Part shown: positions 11,010-21,885 of the stretch, in pieces | Numbering within the stretch: position 1 is the stretch's first letter | How the letters are laid out: each line of letters opens with the position of its first letter | NCBI GenBank assembly: GCA_016648135.1 | Contig: JADDOH010002579.1 | Span: 1-64,000 of the forward strand | Source of the DNA: Agrypnia vestita | Taxonomy: Eukaryota > Arthropoda > Insecta > Trichoptera > Phryganeidae | Direction: 5' to 3' | Length of the DNA: 64,000 nt | Notes under the pieces: generated by a model | What the model saw: the letters and a program-made list of their open reading frames with translations, nothing else | Database searches by the model: none | What the model was told of the DNA's origin: nothing | Position numbers and translations under genes: made by a program

Positions 11010-11150
11010 ATTTTATTTTATTCGGTCATTCAACAGGGAGACATAATTGCTTGGTAGGACAAAATACAGAAAAAAAAGTTAAATGTCTCCCACAACTAAA
11101 GGATGATGCAGATGGACAAATCAATTTGATAAGAATGACAGATTCGACCT
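11010..11150 (-). repeat. Retroposon 3' end with A-rich tail (minus)
   Basis: On the minus strand this runs TTTGTCCATCTGCATCATCC, ..., CCTACCAAGCAATTATGTCTC, CCTGTTGAATGACCGAATAA, then (AATAA)n. The same segment occurs on the plus strand at 31640-31790 with the same A-rich end. That two-copy agreement marks it as a retroposed 3' end. The parent family is not identified. Confidence 0.55.
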
Positions 11151-11619
11151 GAGAATTGTAACGCTCAGAGGAATACTTGAGTGTTTCAGCTGGACCGAAT
11201 AGTTTCGAGACGTGCGCCAACCTTTTCGCGAATCCCGGAATAAATTTCATCTTCTTTGCGGATTATAGGGGTCGCCTTATTACCTTTACAAATTGCACCC
11301 CATTAGTGCGATCTGCAGCGGCCAACCTCATTACGGCGACCTCGGCACGGTACTACGCCACTCGGGACCTCTGCGATCCGGGCGCTTCAGGTGCTTCAAA
11401 ACGCGGGTTCAGTTCCTCTACCGGTTGTGATAAAATATATTATATAACCCAGAGTGAATACTTTTGTATTTCTGACTGAAGAATTTTGAATTGAATGAAT
11501 GGCAGTCACTTCGTCATTGTAATAGTGACAAAAATATAAGTTATGAGTTAAATGTTTTTCACACATTATTACATGAATGGTATAAAAGGTGTAAATTATA
11601 TCCTGATAGCTTGTTATTA
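11151..11619. other. No firm feature; B-box-like GGTTCAGTTCC at ~11405
   Basis: GCGGGTTCAGTTCCTCTACC resembles a tRNA T-arm but has no supporting cloverleaf. A SINE head is possible but unproven. Open frames here (11177-11479) lack motifs. Confidence 0.3.
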
Positions 11620-12193
11620 AGAGGCCCCAGTACACAATTTTCGTATTTGCTCTCGATTTGCTAAATTTAACGTAAACTTATTAAATCATTTTGCAAAACC
11701 CACAGCTAAATAGGCTTTTAATCAATTTTATTAAGATAGATCCATTTACTCATGAAGCATTTCCTTGAAAAAATATATTGTTATAACATGGATACTGCAA
11801 AATAGGATACAGAACGTTTAATTTTTATCCTTTTTAAAACGATATATTTCACAACTTGTCGAAAAATATTAATGTCTGAATAGCACCACTTATTTTTCAA
11901 ACATTATACAATCAATTTTTAAATAAAATATACGGCATGTATTTAATATACGAGATTATTGTACCAAAGATTGCATGAAAACTAAAATATCGTTTCGGGG
12001 TTATAATTTTTTTGATGTTATAACAATATATTTGTTCAAATTTTTTAAGGAAATGCTTTAAGAGTGAATGGATCTATCATAATAAAAATGATTAAAAGCC
12101 TGTTTAGCTTTAGGTTTTGCAAAATGATTTAATAAGTTTACGTTAATTTTAGCAAATCAAGAGCAAATACGAAAATCGTGTACTGGGGCCTCT
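11620..12193. mobile_element. PIF/Harbinger-like MITE with long inverted repeats
   Basis: The element begins AGAGGCCCCAGTACAC and ends with the inverse, GTACTGGGGCCTCT. It is flanked by TTA at 11617-11619 and 12194-12196. A 3-bp TTA/TAA duplication is the hallmark of PIF/Harbinger transposons. The two arms (about 11620-11790 and 12015-12193) pair over roughly 170 bp, with islands such as TTTTAATCAATTTTATTAA. No coding frame exists, so transposition would need a transposase in trans. Confidence 0.75.
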
Positions 12194-12499
12194 TTACATG
12201 TGTTGATTTTCGAAACTATAGTTACATAGTGTAAGAGAGCTAGTCCAAAATACTATACACAGATAGATTTTTACCTCAATTACGAGTGAAAAATGTTCAA
12301 TCAACAATGTCCAATTATTAAGAGTCATGAAGAGAAGCGACATCATAATTTTCAATTTCAACATTTCTGGCGTCTTATCTTTAGTTAAACGTTCGATTAT
12401 CACTAAAGTAACTTATATCTATTATTAAAAATAGCCACTGATATTAGAACATTGTTGCTAGACAATTTTCGACCGATTGACGATTGTTGTTGGATGTTC
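12194..12499. other. No gene recognised
   Basis: A 69-codon minus-strand frame shows no motif. Confidence 0.4.
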
Positions 12500-12605
12500 T
12501 TACGATGGAATTGGTGGAGTTACATTGTACAAAGTGATCACTCAAGCTAACTCATATCGGTCGTGAGCCCTGGGATACTCTATAAAAGATTTTCATACAC
12601 TAAAA
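12500..12605 (+). repeat. Unnamed six-copy dispersed repeat, copy 2
   Basis: GGAGTTACATTGTACAAAGT, GATCACTCAAGC, CATATCGGTCGTGAG and TTTTCATACAC occur in the order seen at 9370-9500. Confidence 0.5.
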
Positions 12606-13663
12606 TACTATATAAATTACTTCATATTTTATAATTGATCTTAGTTGATAATTATCCCTCCGTTGACAAAATTCAGTAATTGTGTTCTCAGAACATAAAT
12701 ATTAAAGTTAGTTTTTTGTTTACATTAATATTCTTTTAACTACAGTATACAGAAAACATAAAAAAATAACAAAATATATTTAAACAGCAGTTTAGGAAGG
12801 GTTAATGAGGCACTGCAAGGATAATTGCATCCATGGCTTCAGCGAAAACTTCTTTGTACATGTTAGGAGTATTTGGTTAAAGCTCTTTAAGCGTATTATT
12901 TTTTACCTCACCCTTTGTGCGAGTGGTCTCTTGCTACCATAAAATAATACTCTTATATTATGCAGCGTTAAAGAGGAAAATGTGAAAACATTTTCATTAT
13001 GCATTAAGCAGGTTTTTGTTTACACTATCGGTGATAGCATATTAACATCCCAATTATAATTATTTCGTTGTCTATCGGTCTGTTTGTCCGTCCATCTGTT
13101 CATTCATCTGTCCGTCCATCTAATAATCTCTGTAACTTCGTGTAACGTCCGTAACTTCATTAAATTTTTTTTAATTTAATTTTTTTATCTTTTTTCTTAT
13201 AATAATTATTTGCATTAATATTTTTTTTATTTTTATTCGGAAAATAGGAATCGACATGTAAAAGTCCTGTCATTTTTGGTGGGTTACAGCTTGTTTAATA
13301 TAAACTGAACCACAATTATGGTTGCAACAAGAAAAAATACAATCTTGATTTATTTTGGGTTATCAATCTTCGTCATCTTTGTTATAATCATTGTCGCCTG
13401 CCTTTGTCAATCCGCTGGTGGATTAAGGCCTCCCACGACTATGTCGCTCTGTTTGGTCATATTTCGTAATAAATAATTTAAAATACGGATATCCCGTTTA
13501 TGTATGTAAAATATTAAAATATTATGATAAAGTACTGACATCTGGGGTTATACAACAATATGAGAAAAAATAAACAGAAAATGATGCACGGGCAATCAAA
13601 AAATATTTGAATGATGAAGAATATTTTTTTATAATTGGATTTCATTAAAATTCTTCCTTGGGA
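12606..13663. other. AT-rich stretch; SINE-A tail fragment near 13125-13165
   Basis: TAACTTCGTGTAACGTCCGT matches the tail of the SINE-A copy at 26130. Otherwise no feature is supported. Confidence 0.35.
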
Positions 13664-13719
13664 TTTAGTTGTATTTACTGTATGGCTTGTGAAAAGTCCA
13701 TACAGTAAATACAACTAAA
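13664..13719. other. Perfect 22-bp hairpin
   Basis: The 22 bases at 13664-13685 (TTTAGTTGTATTTACTGTAT followed by GG) are exactly complementary to 13698-13719 around a 12-nt loop. The size resembles a small-RNA precursor, but perfect pairing without bulges is as easily explained by a recent snap-back duplication. No known miRNA is recognised. Confidence 0.75.
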
Positions 13720-13945
13720 ATTATCTTGAGAATATTAATTTGTTACGATTGAAATAACTTCTGAGAGAATTTTTTATTTACAGAATATCTAGAATAATAA
13801 CGTTTCTGAATTTTCGTATCATATTAATAGTTAACTAGTCATATTTTAAGCAAAAATAACGTAGATTTAACCGAGTTGCCGGATCCTTAGGCCCCATAAC
13901 GTGGATAAAGCTATCTTCTGACATATGCAGAGATAAAAACCTTAA

Positions 13946-15054
13946 GGCGATCGTCTAGCAGAATGAGCCAATTTCACCATTTTTTGTCATATCTTCTCTT
14001 GCGTTTTTTATTCCATATTTGTATAGAAATATCTCATTTTTAAATTTATTCATCAGGTTACATGTATATTAAATACGAATACCTTATTAAAATGTCACAA
14101 ATTGAATTATATAATTTATTAATAAATTACCAAACCTTCGATGTTTTTAAAATGAAGAAAATTGCTTCACTTTGTGGGCCTTTTATGACTGAACGGCGTG
14201 TTGAGATATCTTTTTTATTCAATAATATTACAAAGTAAACAATTATCTTAAATTTATCACAATTATAGAAAAATCAGTTAGTTTGTTTACATGCAATTTA
14301 TGTTTTAAAAAACACTGTTTTTTAAATTATTTTTATTTTTTGTGTGTATTTTTCAATCCTTTTAAATAGTTTATAACTTTTTTTCTTTAATAAATTAAAG
14401 TAATAGACATTATTATTTTAAAATTAGTTCAAAAAAAATCAAAAAAAAAATTCTCGATTTCAGATTTTAGCTATTTAATCAAGGCACGGCGTGTTGTGTC
14501 ATAAATACGTTGCGTCTTGATTATATATCTAAAATCAGGAATATCGACAAAGATTTTGATTTTTTTTTTGTTTTTATTGTAAAATTATAATATATATTCT
14601 TTTGACTATTGAAGTAAAAAAGTTGTCAACCATGTAAAAAGAGTTGAAAAAAACCCACGAAAAAATAAAATATTTAAAAAAACAGTATTTTTAAAAATAT
14701 AAATTGCATGTAAACAAACTAACAGATTTTTCTATAATTGTAATAAATTTAAGATAATTGTTTACATTGTAATATTATTGTATAAAAAAGATATCTCAAC
14801 ACGCCGTTCAGTCATAAAAGGCCCACAAAGTGAAGCAATTTTCTTCATTTTTAAAACATCGAAGGTTTGGTAATTTATTAATCAATTATTTAATTTAGTT
14901 TATGACATTTTAATAAGATATTCGTATTTAAAATATATGGAACCTGATGAATAACTTTTAAAATTAGATATGTTTCTACAAAAATGTGTTAAAAAACGCA
15001 AGAGAAGATATGAGAAAAAATTGTGAAATTTGCTCATTCTGCTAGACGATCGCC
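13946..15054. mobile_element. 1.1-kb foldback MITE between TTAA sites
   Basis: The left end GGCGATCGTCTAGCAGAATG is repeated inverted at the right end. TTAA lies at 13942-13945 and 15055-15058. The arms pair over about 500 bp each, with islands such as AACGGCGTGTTGAGATATCT and TTAGTTTGTTTACATGCAAT, leaving only a short centre near 14480-14530. TTAA duplication suggests piggyBac-type mobilisation, though the ends do not start CCC. No coding capacity. Confidence 0.75.
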
Positions 15055-15194
15055 TTAACATTTTCAGCAAAGAACGTAAGACTACGCTGTTCTCAAAGAG
15101 CTACAAATATTCTGAATAAAACAACGCCCTTGGGATGATCTACCTCATTATACGGCGCTATATAATTGAACATATTTATTCATATTTTAATAAA

Positions 15195-15590
15195 AATTAT
15201 TTAAATAAAAAATATAAATTTTGAGATGTATCTTCGGACCGGTTCTAGAAAATAGACTTTGGCGCAGACGTTACAACAATGAGCTCTATACTCTGTTTAA
15301 GGAGCCAAATGTCACAAAATTCATAAAACTAGGAAGACTTCGGTGGCTGAGTCATGTGGACAGAATTTCCGAGCATCAAGCACCAAAGTCCCTGCTGAAC
15401 TCAAGGCCAATAGGGCGAAGGAGCTTAGGAAGGCCAAAATTAAGATGGAGTGACAACGTCCTCAAAGACATCTCTGCCTTAAAGCTTCGGAACTGGAGAG
15501 AGCTGGCACAGATTGAGATGAGTGGAGGAAGATTGTTGAGGAGGCCAAACCCACCAAGGGTTGTAGTGTTAAGAGGATGATGATGATTTA
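15195..15590 (+). pseudogene. RTE-like RT C-terminal relic (family 4, best copy)
   Basis: A 119-codon frame from 15221 reads ENRLWRRRYNNELYTLFKE, then KLGRLRWLSHVDRISEHQAP, then GRRSLGRPKLRWSDNVLKD and LKLRNWRELAQIE. It ends just before a GATGATGATG run. This is the familiar C-terminus of RTE-type proteins ('WRRRYN.EL..LF', 'LRW.GHV.RM', 'GRPK.RW.D', 'NWR..AQ'). The catalytic RT domain is missing, so it is a 5'-truncated copy although this part is still open. Related fragments are at 3385-3530 and 38535-38760 (both minus). Confidence 0.75.
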
Positions 15591-16224
15591 CTAATATTTA
15601 AATCCCGTGGGATTTTTAAACATAATTAATAGCTAAGGAACACGAAGATTCTGCCCAGGACAGACGAAAAAGTTGGGAAAGCCTGTCTCTAATTACCTTC
15701 CGCCGAATACTTGCTTCACTGCACCTCACCTGATGGAATAGTGATGTCCCGTCTGAGACGCAATCTAAAACTCGGATTAGTCATGTTTATTTTAGTCTAA
15801 TCCGGGCCGGGCCGAGTTCGGCCTCCGGGGTGGATAATTTAGGGGCTGTCGGGCGGCCCCCGACCGCACGATGATGGGCGCCTCCCCCGCTGCGGCGGCG
15901 GTCGGCGGCCGCGCATACATTACCCCCGGCCAGCCCAAAAATTGCAGCGCGCGGCCCGTGTGCGGGCCGGAGATAAGGGACTAACTTTCGGCGGCCGCTG
16001 TTGGCAAGTTTCGGACAGATTAGATCTGCATATTTGTATTTTCGCATAATACACATTATTCCAAAGGGGATGCAGCCCCGAAATTAATTTAGTCTATCCC
16101 AGCTACAGAAGAAAGGAACATCCTTGAGGTGGCTTGGGCATGCCAGAGGACTATGTATCTTCTGCCGGTCGCCTCAGACCAAGCTGGAACGGATTTCAAA
16201 AAGGATTGCATCAATATGAAGAAC
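15591..16224. other. GC-rich island (core 15795-16010) in AT-rich DNA
   Basis: The core is strikingly rich in G, C and CpG (for example GGGCGGCCCCCGACCGCACG and GGTCGGCGGCCGCGC). An 89-codon minus-strand frame spans it but looks like a product of composition (Ala/Gly/Arg-rich), so I do not call a gene. A CpG-type promoter or conserved regulatory block is possible. Confidence 0.5.
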
Positions 16225-16236
16225 GAAGACGGCTTC

Positions 16237-16812
16237 ATTACAAATGAATGTGAAAATGATCGTGCGCGTGTGATTCTAGATATGGTGAACTATCTAACTA
16301 AACTAAACTTATATCAGCATAATTTTGTCTACAACATCAATAACCGCCTTCTCGACTTTGTATTCTCTAATCAAGCAAACATTTCAATCGTAAAATCCAT
16401 CGATCAATTGCTACCAGTTGATGATCATCACCCTTCATTACATATAAAATTAAGTACTCTATGTCCCAAACCTATACAGCAAGAATCCTCTCTTAACTTC
16501 CAAAAGGGAGATTTTGAATCCATAAATCAGCACTTATCCATCATAGATCGGTCATTCCTATGTGATATCAATATCGATCAATCTCTCGAAAAATTTTATT
16601 CAATTTTCCAAGATACAATAAACTCTCATGTTCCACATTTTACGCCCAAACCTAATGTATATCCAAAATGGTTTACGAGTGATTTGAAAGAACTAATTAA
16701 ACTAAAAAAATCCCTACATAAAAAATTGAAAGACAGTCGTTCAGTCGAAGACTACATTCAATTTAGCAAAACTCGGGCAGAGTGTAAAAATATTTTAAAA
16801 ATATGTTACAGA
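16237..16812 (+). pseudogene. LINE endonuclease C-terminal half (relic)
   Basis: Residues RARVILDMVNYLTKLNLYQH, then NRLLDFVFSN and then LLPVDDHHPSLHI match the end of the apurinic-like endonuclease domain of Jockey/CR1 LINEs, where a 'LDLVFSN' box is followed by 'SDHHP.' near the catalytic histidine. Here DDHHP replaces the usual SDHHP. The enzyme would nick target DNA to prime reverse transcription. The N-terminal catalytic residues are missing, so no nuclease activity is expected. The frame stays open to a stop at 16813-16815, which interrupts what should continue into the RT linker. Confidence 0.75.
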
Positions 16813-17079
16813 TAACACATTAACTATATTGAAAACAGTGCTTTAAAATCCAAAAATCTTTGAAAGTATATAAAAAAACTTAACCAAAACAGTAACGAAT
16901 TTCCATCTGAAATGTACCTGGACAATCAAGTAGCCACCAATACAGAAAATACTGTTAGCCTTTTCGCAGACTTTTTCCAAAATGTTTACGACCTAGACAC
17001 ACCTGTTAATAACATACCTTATCACAATTTCAATAACAACATGTATCTATATAATTGTCTCATTACATTTGAATCCTGT

Positions 17080-18590
17080 AAGAAAAAGTTAGTATCATTG
17101 GATACTAATAAATCTGCAGGACCGGATAACAATCCACCGATATATCTAAAACAATGTGCCCCTGTGCTTGCTCGACCCCTTGCTCAATTTTTCAACTATC
17201 TGCTTTCTTCTGGATAGTTTCCTCTACGTTGGAATACAAGTTTTATCACTCCTATCTTCAAGAAGGGAAGCGAATCTGATGTCAAAAACTATCGCCAAAT
17301 TTCTATACAATCAGTACTCCCTAAAATCTTCGAATCCTTGGTACTGGACCAAATATATCCAGAACTTCTCAAAGTGATAGACAAAAGGCAACATGGCTTC
17401 GTTAAAGGTAGTACAACTTCCACAAACTTACTTATCTATCAGGAGTACATATTTGAAAGTTTCACAAACAAACGTCAAGTTGACAGCATTTACACGGATT
17501 TTTCAAAAGCTTTTGACAAGGTTTCTTATACAATCCTTCTTAAGAAACTTCACTCCTTAGGCGTAACTGACCCACTACACAAATGATTTGCAAGCTATTT
17601 GACTAACAGGAAACTACACGTAAAAATAAAATCCTGTACATCCCGAGCTATCCTAGCCACTAGTGGTCTACCACAAGGTAGCCATCTTGGACCCGCATTA
17701 TTTCTTGTATTTATCAACGATATTGTCGAATGTTTCGATAATGTTGAAATTTTACTTTTTGCGGATGATATTAAAATTTTCAAGGAAATATCAGATGTGA
17801 GTGACTGCCTTACACTCCAATCTAACTTATACAAATTAACGATTGGTGCATCTCTAAAAACCTATTTTTAAATGTTGATAAGTGTAAATCACTATCCTTC
17901 TGCAGAAATAAATCTCCCATTTCCTTTTCGTATTCAATAAATAATACAAACCTAGAAAAAATAACAGAAATCCGTGATCTTGGTGTCATTTTTGATCATA
18001 AACTAGAATTCAAAAGTCACATCAACATTATTACGAATAAAAGTATGAAAACCTTAGGTTTCATACTTAGATCAATACAGGACTTTGAATCAATTAATGT
18101 AATAAATCTCTTATATGTATCCTTGGTCCGTAGTCAGTTGGAATACAATTCCATCATTTGGTCTCCTTTTTACAGGGTTCATATAAAAAATATAGAAAGG
18201 GTACAACGTAAATTCCTAAAATTTATAAATTTTAAGCTTCATATTCCGATCGACCAAATAAACTACAAATATTTGCAAACTAATCTTAATCTCCTAACCT
18301 TGGAAGATCGAAGAAAATTAACAGATTTAATATTCCTTTTTAAAATATTACACTCAAATTTCGACTGTTGCAAACTCCTGAATAGTATTAATTTTAAAGT
18401 ACCTAACCGTAGGACCCGCCAAAACATGCTGTTTTATTGTGACAATTCGGACACAAACTATCGTTTAAATTCTAGCATACCTCGGATGCACAAACTGGGC
18501 GATGAACTACCTACATATGTCGACATTTTAAATCTATCTCTCTCACAATTTAAAAAATCATTATATGATCATTTCTTTTCAAAATATTAA
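17080..18590 (+). pseudogene. LINE reverse transcriptase (relic)
   Basis: Recognisable blocks in order: DTNKSAGPDNNPPIYLK (17101-17150, the 'K..GPD.I' box), a stop at 17215-17217, FITPIFKKGSESDVKNYR (next block), KRQHGFVKGSTTSTNL, YTDFSKAFDKVSY (catalytic Asp block), LPQGSHLGPALFLVFINDI, FADDIKIF (catalytic FADD box, 17758-17781), and after a frameshift the C-terminal region beginning near 17990 and ending DHFFSKY at 18590. All three catalytic aspartates are still encoded, but stops at 17215 and 17584 and shifts near 17340 and 17870 divide it. RT would copy element RNA at the nicked target. It is a relatively young relic. Confidence 0.88.
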
Positions 18591-18912
18591 ATTTTTATAT
18601 AATGTCTTAAATTTTTATATATACCTGTCTATTCAAATTTAATATTGCTATATTATCAGTGAGTATAAATTTATATTTATTTATAAATTTCTGAGATCAC
18701 TACTTTACATTTTTTTGCATATATACTTTTTTTACATATATGTCTAACCTCATTATGTTTAAACTATGTATATATACTTTTTTACATTTATACCCTTTAT
18801 TTTTCTTTTACATTTAATCGTTTGTTGTATTTTAATTATGTATAAACCTGTTGTAAAAGGCTATTAAGCCGTGTAATTAATAAATAAATAAATAAATAAA
18901 ATAAAATAAAAT

Positions 18913-19315
18913 ATCAAACTCTGTAATGCTCAGACTACAATCATAAGGGAATGAACATGCAGAGGAGGCTGACATTTTTGCTGATAATATAACTGTGTAT
19001 AGGACAAAGTTGATACAATTCTATACATCTCAATTAAATGGAAATGGATATTAAATTTTTCTTTTTCTTCTTACTAATTAAACTTCTCTTTTTAATTTAC
19101 ACAAATCTATAAGATGTACAAAAATCTTTTTAAATGCAATCTTAATTTACACAAATCTATTTTATATGCACTTGAATCTTTAAACAGCAATATAAATTTA
19201 CACAATTCTATTATATGTACTTGTATCTTTAACTGTGTGTCTACCTGTCTTATGTTATTTTTTAAAAATTTATATTTCGTAAAAGCTCAAAAGGGCGTTA
19301 AATAATTAAATAAAA
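18913..19315 (+). pseudogene. Jockey/CR1-like LINE 3' end, fragment 2
   Basis: The short coding tail ...ADNITVYRTKLIQF... (18985-19050, with a disabled start) aligns with the better tail at 19965-20270. It is followed by a 3' UTR containing GGGCGTTAAATAATTAAAT and an A-rich end. It begins immediately after the (AAAT)n tail of the preceding element, so one inserted into or next to the other. Confidence 0.65.
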
Positions 19316-19789
19316 AAAAAATATAATGAATCTTGAACTGTTAATTTGTATCAAAGAGCAGCAAGATGGATAAATATAGAAGCGTCTTGAGAAATCTTTG
19401 GGCCTCCCGATGTTTCCAGGATAAACGTATGGAGGTATTCTGTAAGAGGGATTCGCTACTTGGTTGGCTCATGGATATATTTTCCATGAGCCTGCACCTG
19501 CAGAACAGCCTACAGAGCTCCCAGAGGTATTCTAGGATGCCTCGCCATGACTTTGTGAGTCCATCAACCTAGAGAGGAAATTCTCTCAGCTCGTCCCTGG
19601 CCTTTATTTTAGAAAATAAAAAAAAGGGTTAATAGCAAATAAAATATTACAAATAACTAAACAGTCACCTTTTAAGTTTGTTTTTACATTAGTTATTTAT
19701 AAGTTATTCAATTCCCATATATATTTTTTTTTGTTATTATTAATGTATTTACTTAAAATTTTAATTTTTATTCAACGTTCTAATTAGAT
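19316..19789. other. No firm feature
   Basis: A 68-codon frame (19366-19572) has no recognised motif. A small inverted repeat, GGCTCATGGATATA...TTTTCCATGAGCC, lies at 19467-19493. Confidence 0.4.
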
Positions 19790-19920
19790 TAGGGGAAAAT
19801 GGGCCCCGAAACACGTTGAAAATTAAAAAAGCAGTGGTTTTATACAAAATATTTTCATTTTATTAATATAAATAATGTTACCACAAAGTTATTTTGCTGT
19901 TATTATAGATTTTATTTCCC
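19790..19920 (+). repeat. Penelope-type terminal fragment
   Basis: GGGCCCCGAAACACGTTGAA and then TTATTTTGCTGTTATT correspond to the 3' half of the hammerhead-like unit and the downstream module seen at 2165-2450 (inverted there) and 53460-53570. The 5' half of the ribozyme core (CTGANGA) is absent. Confidence 0.5.
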
Positions 19921-19964
19921 GATTTGAAGTGTCTCTGGTCTATATATTTCCTCAGTAGTCTGAA

Positions 19965-20600
19965 AATATTAAACTGTCTGTGAAAAGTACTGTGACTGAC
20001 CTTATATTTTGGTACAGGATCATAAATAACATGATAGATTGCTCCCAGATTGTTAGTCCGATCGACTTTTATGCACCATCGAGACAGAGAACATTATACT
20101 ATTTTAGAAGAAATGTCAGAACTAATGCATTAGCAAACTCCGTAATCCCCAGATTACACTCATTAGGGAATAAACATGCGAAGGTGGTCGACATTCTTGC
20201 TGATAGTATAACTGTGTACAGGACTAAATTGAAACAATTCTTTAAATCTCAACTAAATGGTAATGGATAAATATTTTTTATTTTTGTTCTTCCTGTTTAA
20301 ACTTCTCTTATCATTTCGGTTTTTAATTCACTCAAATCTATTATATGTAATTAAACCTATACATTATTTGTACTGTATCCTCTTAATGTAACGTAATCTT
20401 TACAACTTTCTGCCTTTTGGAATTTTACTTGTAACTTTACAGTTACACGGTTACAAGGTTACTTGTACATGAATCTTTTTAACTACATATCTGTCTTATG
20501 TGATTTTTTATTGTATATTTATATATTTTATATATTTTATATATTTTGTTAAAGCCCACATGGGCGTTAAATAAATAATAATAATAAAAAAGTAATAATA
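19965..20600 (+). pseudogene. Jockey/CR1-like LINE 3' end, fragment 3
   Basis: A 96-codon frame from 19980 (TDLIFWYRIINNMIDC, then RTLYYFRRNVRTNALANSVI, then PRLHSLGNKHAKVVDILADS) is the extreme C-terminus of a Jockey/CR1-type RT protein, equivalent to residues near 18300-18590 of the large copy. It stays open to its natural stop at 20270. A 3' UTR follows with GCCCACATGGGCGTTAAATA and an (ATA)n/(AATA)n tail to about 20600. It lacks everything upstream, so it is a 5'-truncated insertion. Confidence 0.75.
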
Positions 20601-20956
20601 AAATAAATTAACAAATAAATAAATAATAAAATGAAGTACCATAATAAAAATCCCTATTCTGGTACAGTGATGTCATGTAATTGTCAATTTGTTTAAATTA
20701 AAACACAAATTTTAATTATAACCGGGAACAAGTAGATAAACAAGAACCAGTAGTATAACTATCTGTTTTATTTTACGTAGTTTTCAGTTTCTCAACCATT
20801 AAAAATTGTATTCTGTATCTTTAAATTTCCCTAATTCCGGGAAAATGTTGTTACTTTACGCTTAAATGTTAAATTGTTTAAATCTGTTTTTTTTAATAAA
20901 CAGAATCTGAATAAAATTTGTATGACTCAGGTATGCTGTGCATTATGCTTTTAATA

Positions 20957-21600
20957 CTGTCACGGATCGTAGCTGCGCTGGAAATATTTAGTGATTTATT
21001 AATTACTGATTAATTATTTTATTTTAATTAAACACGAATTAAATTTAAAACACTATTTCGCAATTTATTACTCATTTATGAACACTTTTTTAAATACTCG
21101 CTAGAAAATTTCATCCAATTCTCGTACGTAGTAGTCGCACTTATTTAATCGCTCACTATCGGTAAGAAGTCGCTCGATTATTTTTTATTTCTCGCTTAAT
21201 ATTTGTCGCCTCAAACTTCCATGACTGGCTACATGGGCCGTCGTTCGCGGCTTATTTTTCACACGAATAAATGTTAAAACAAACTTGATTACGTAGCGCT
21301 GTGTCTTTCAAGTTCTCGAGAAGATACTTTTCCTTTCTGTGTTTAAGAGAAGGTTCCTGTCGCATCTAGGCTATTCCTGGTGTCTCCTGGCGTCAGGCGG
21401 GAGGCTGTTCTAGAGCAGTCCATAGTGTTATTCCAAAGTGATATATTATCAGGGATAGTGCAGGAAAGTGCGCGGTTTCTTCTGCTTATCATTTCATTTC
21501 GTGTCTTTATATTCATTTATGGAATGCGAAGCATATTGGTTTGGCCAGTGATAAATTTGATTCTCGTACTTGAACAAATCTCATTGTCAGAATAAATCAA
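20957..21600. repeat. Possible LTR-like repeat, with diverged partner at 22730-23000
   Basis: AGTCGCACTTATTTA, CATGGGCCGTCGTTCG and AGTTCTCGAGAAGAT are echoed in the same order at 22760 (AGTCGCACTTATTTA), 22850 (CCCGGCCATCGTCCC) and 22900 (ATTCTCGAGAACAAT). Two diverged copies of one repeat are likely. An LTR is only a guess, as no termini were confirmed. Confidence 0.35.
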
Positions 21601-21739
21601 AATTCAAAATTTCAAAATTCCGTAAATCAATTGTACATTTTCTCATTAGCGACATTAACGATATTAAAAATAATTAGCGACATCTATGAGGATTTATGGG
21701 AATGAAAATGGCTTTGTACAGGCTGCATGGAAAGGCAGT

Positions 21740-21885
21740 TACAACTCATATGTGAAAGCTTTTTGCCAATATCACTTAAGCCAACCATAAGATAGGTCAT
21801 AAGTCCTATGTACACCCAAATGACTTCTATGCCTACTTTCCCATAAGAAATACAGTTTCGTCTCTGTGAGATATCTATAATATAC
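21740..21885 (+). repeat. Unnamed six-copy dispersed repeat, copy 3
   Basis: TATCACTTAAGCCAACCATA, GATAGGTCATAAGTCCTATG, ACTTTCCCATAAG and CAGTTTCGTCTCTGTGAGAT occur in order. This copy shows the 3' block most clearly. Confidence 0.55.

Larger units (their letters stand above)
16225..18912 (+). mobile_element. Jockey/CR1-type LINE, 5'-truncated
   Basis: This is the longest element of the LINE group here. Order: C-terminal part of an APE-type endonuclease, linker, RT, RT C-terminal region, 3' UTR, and an (AAAT)n tail at about 18880-18912. The 5' boundary is not sharp: conserved endonuclease residues start near 16237, and the upstream frame looks unrelated. Frameshifts and stops split the protein. 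Two further 3' ends of a related family follow directly (18913-19315 and 19965-20600). Confidence 0.85.

Noticed and set aside
11290..11480. SINE with B box GGTTCAGTTCC
   Set aside because: No A box at the right distance and no second copy found.
15787..16056. 89-codon minus-strand open frame over the GC-rich island
   Set aside because: The product is Ala/Gly/Arg-rich, as expected from CpG-rich DNA, and has no motif. Open frames are common in GC-rich sequence.
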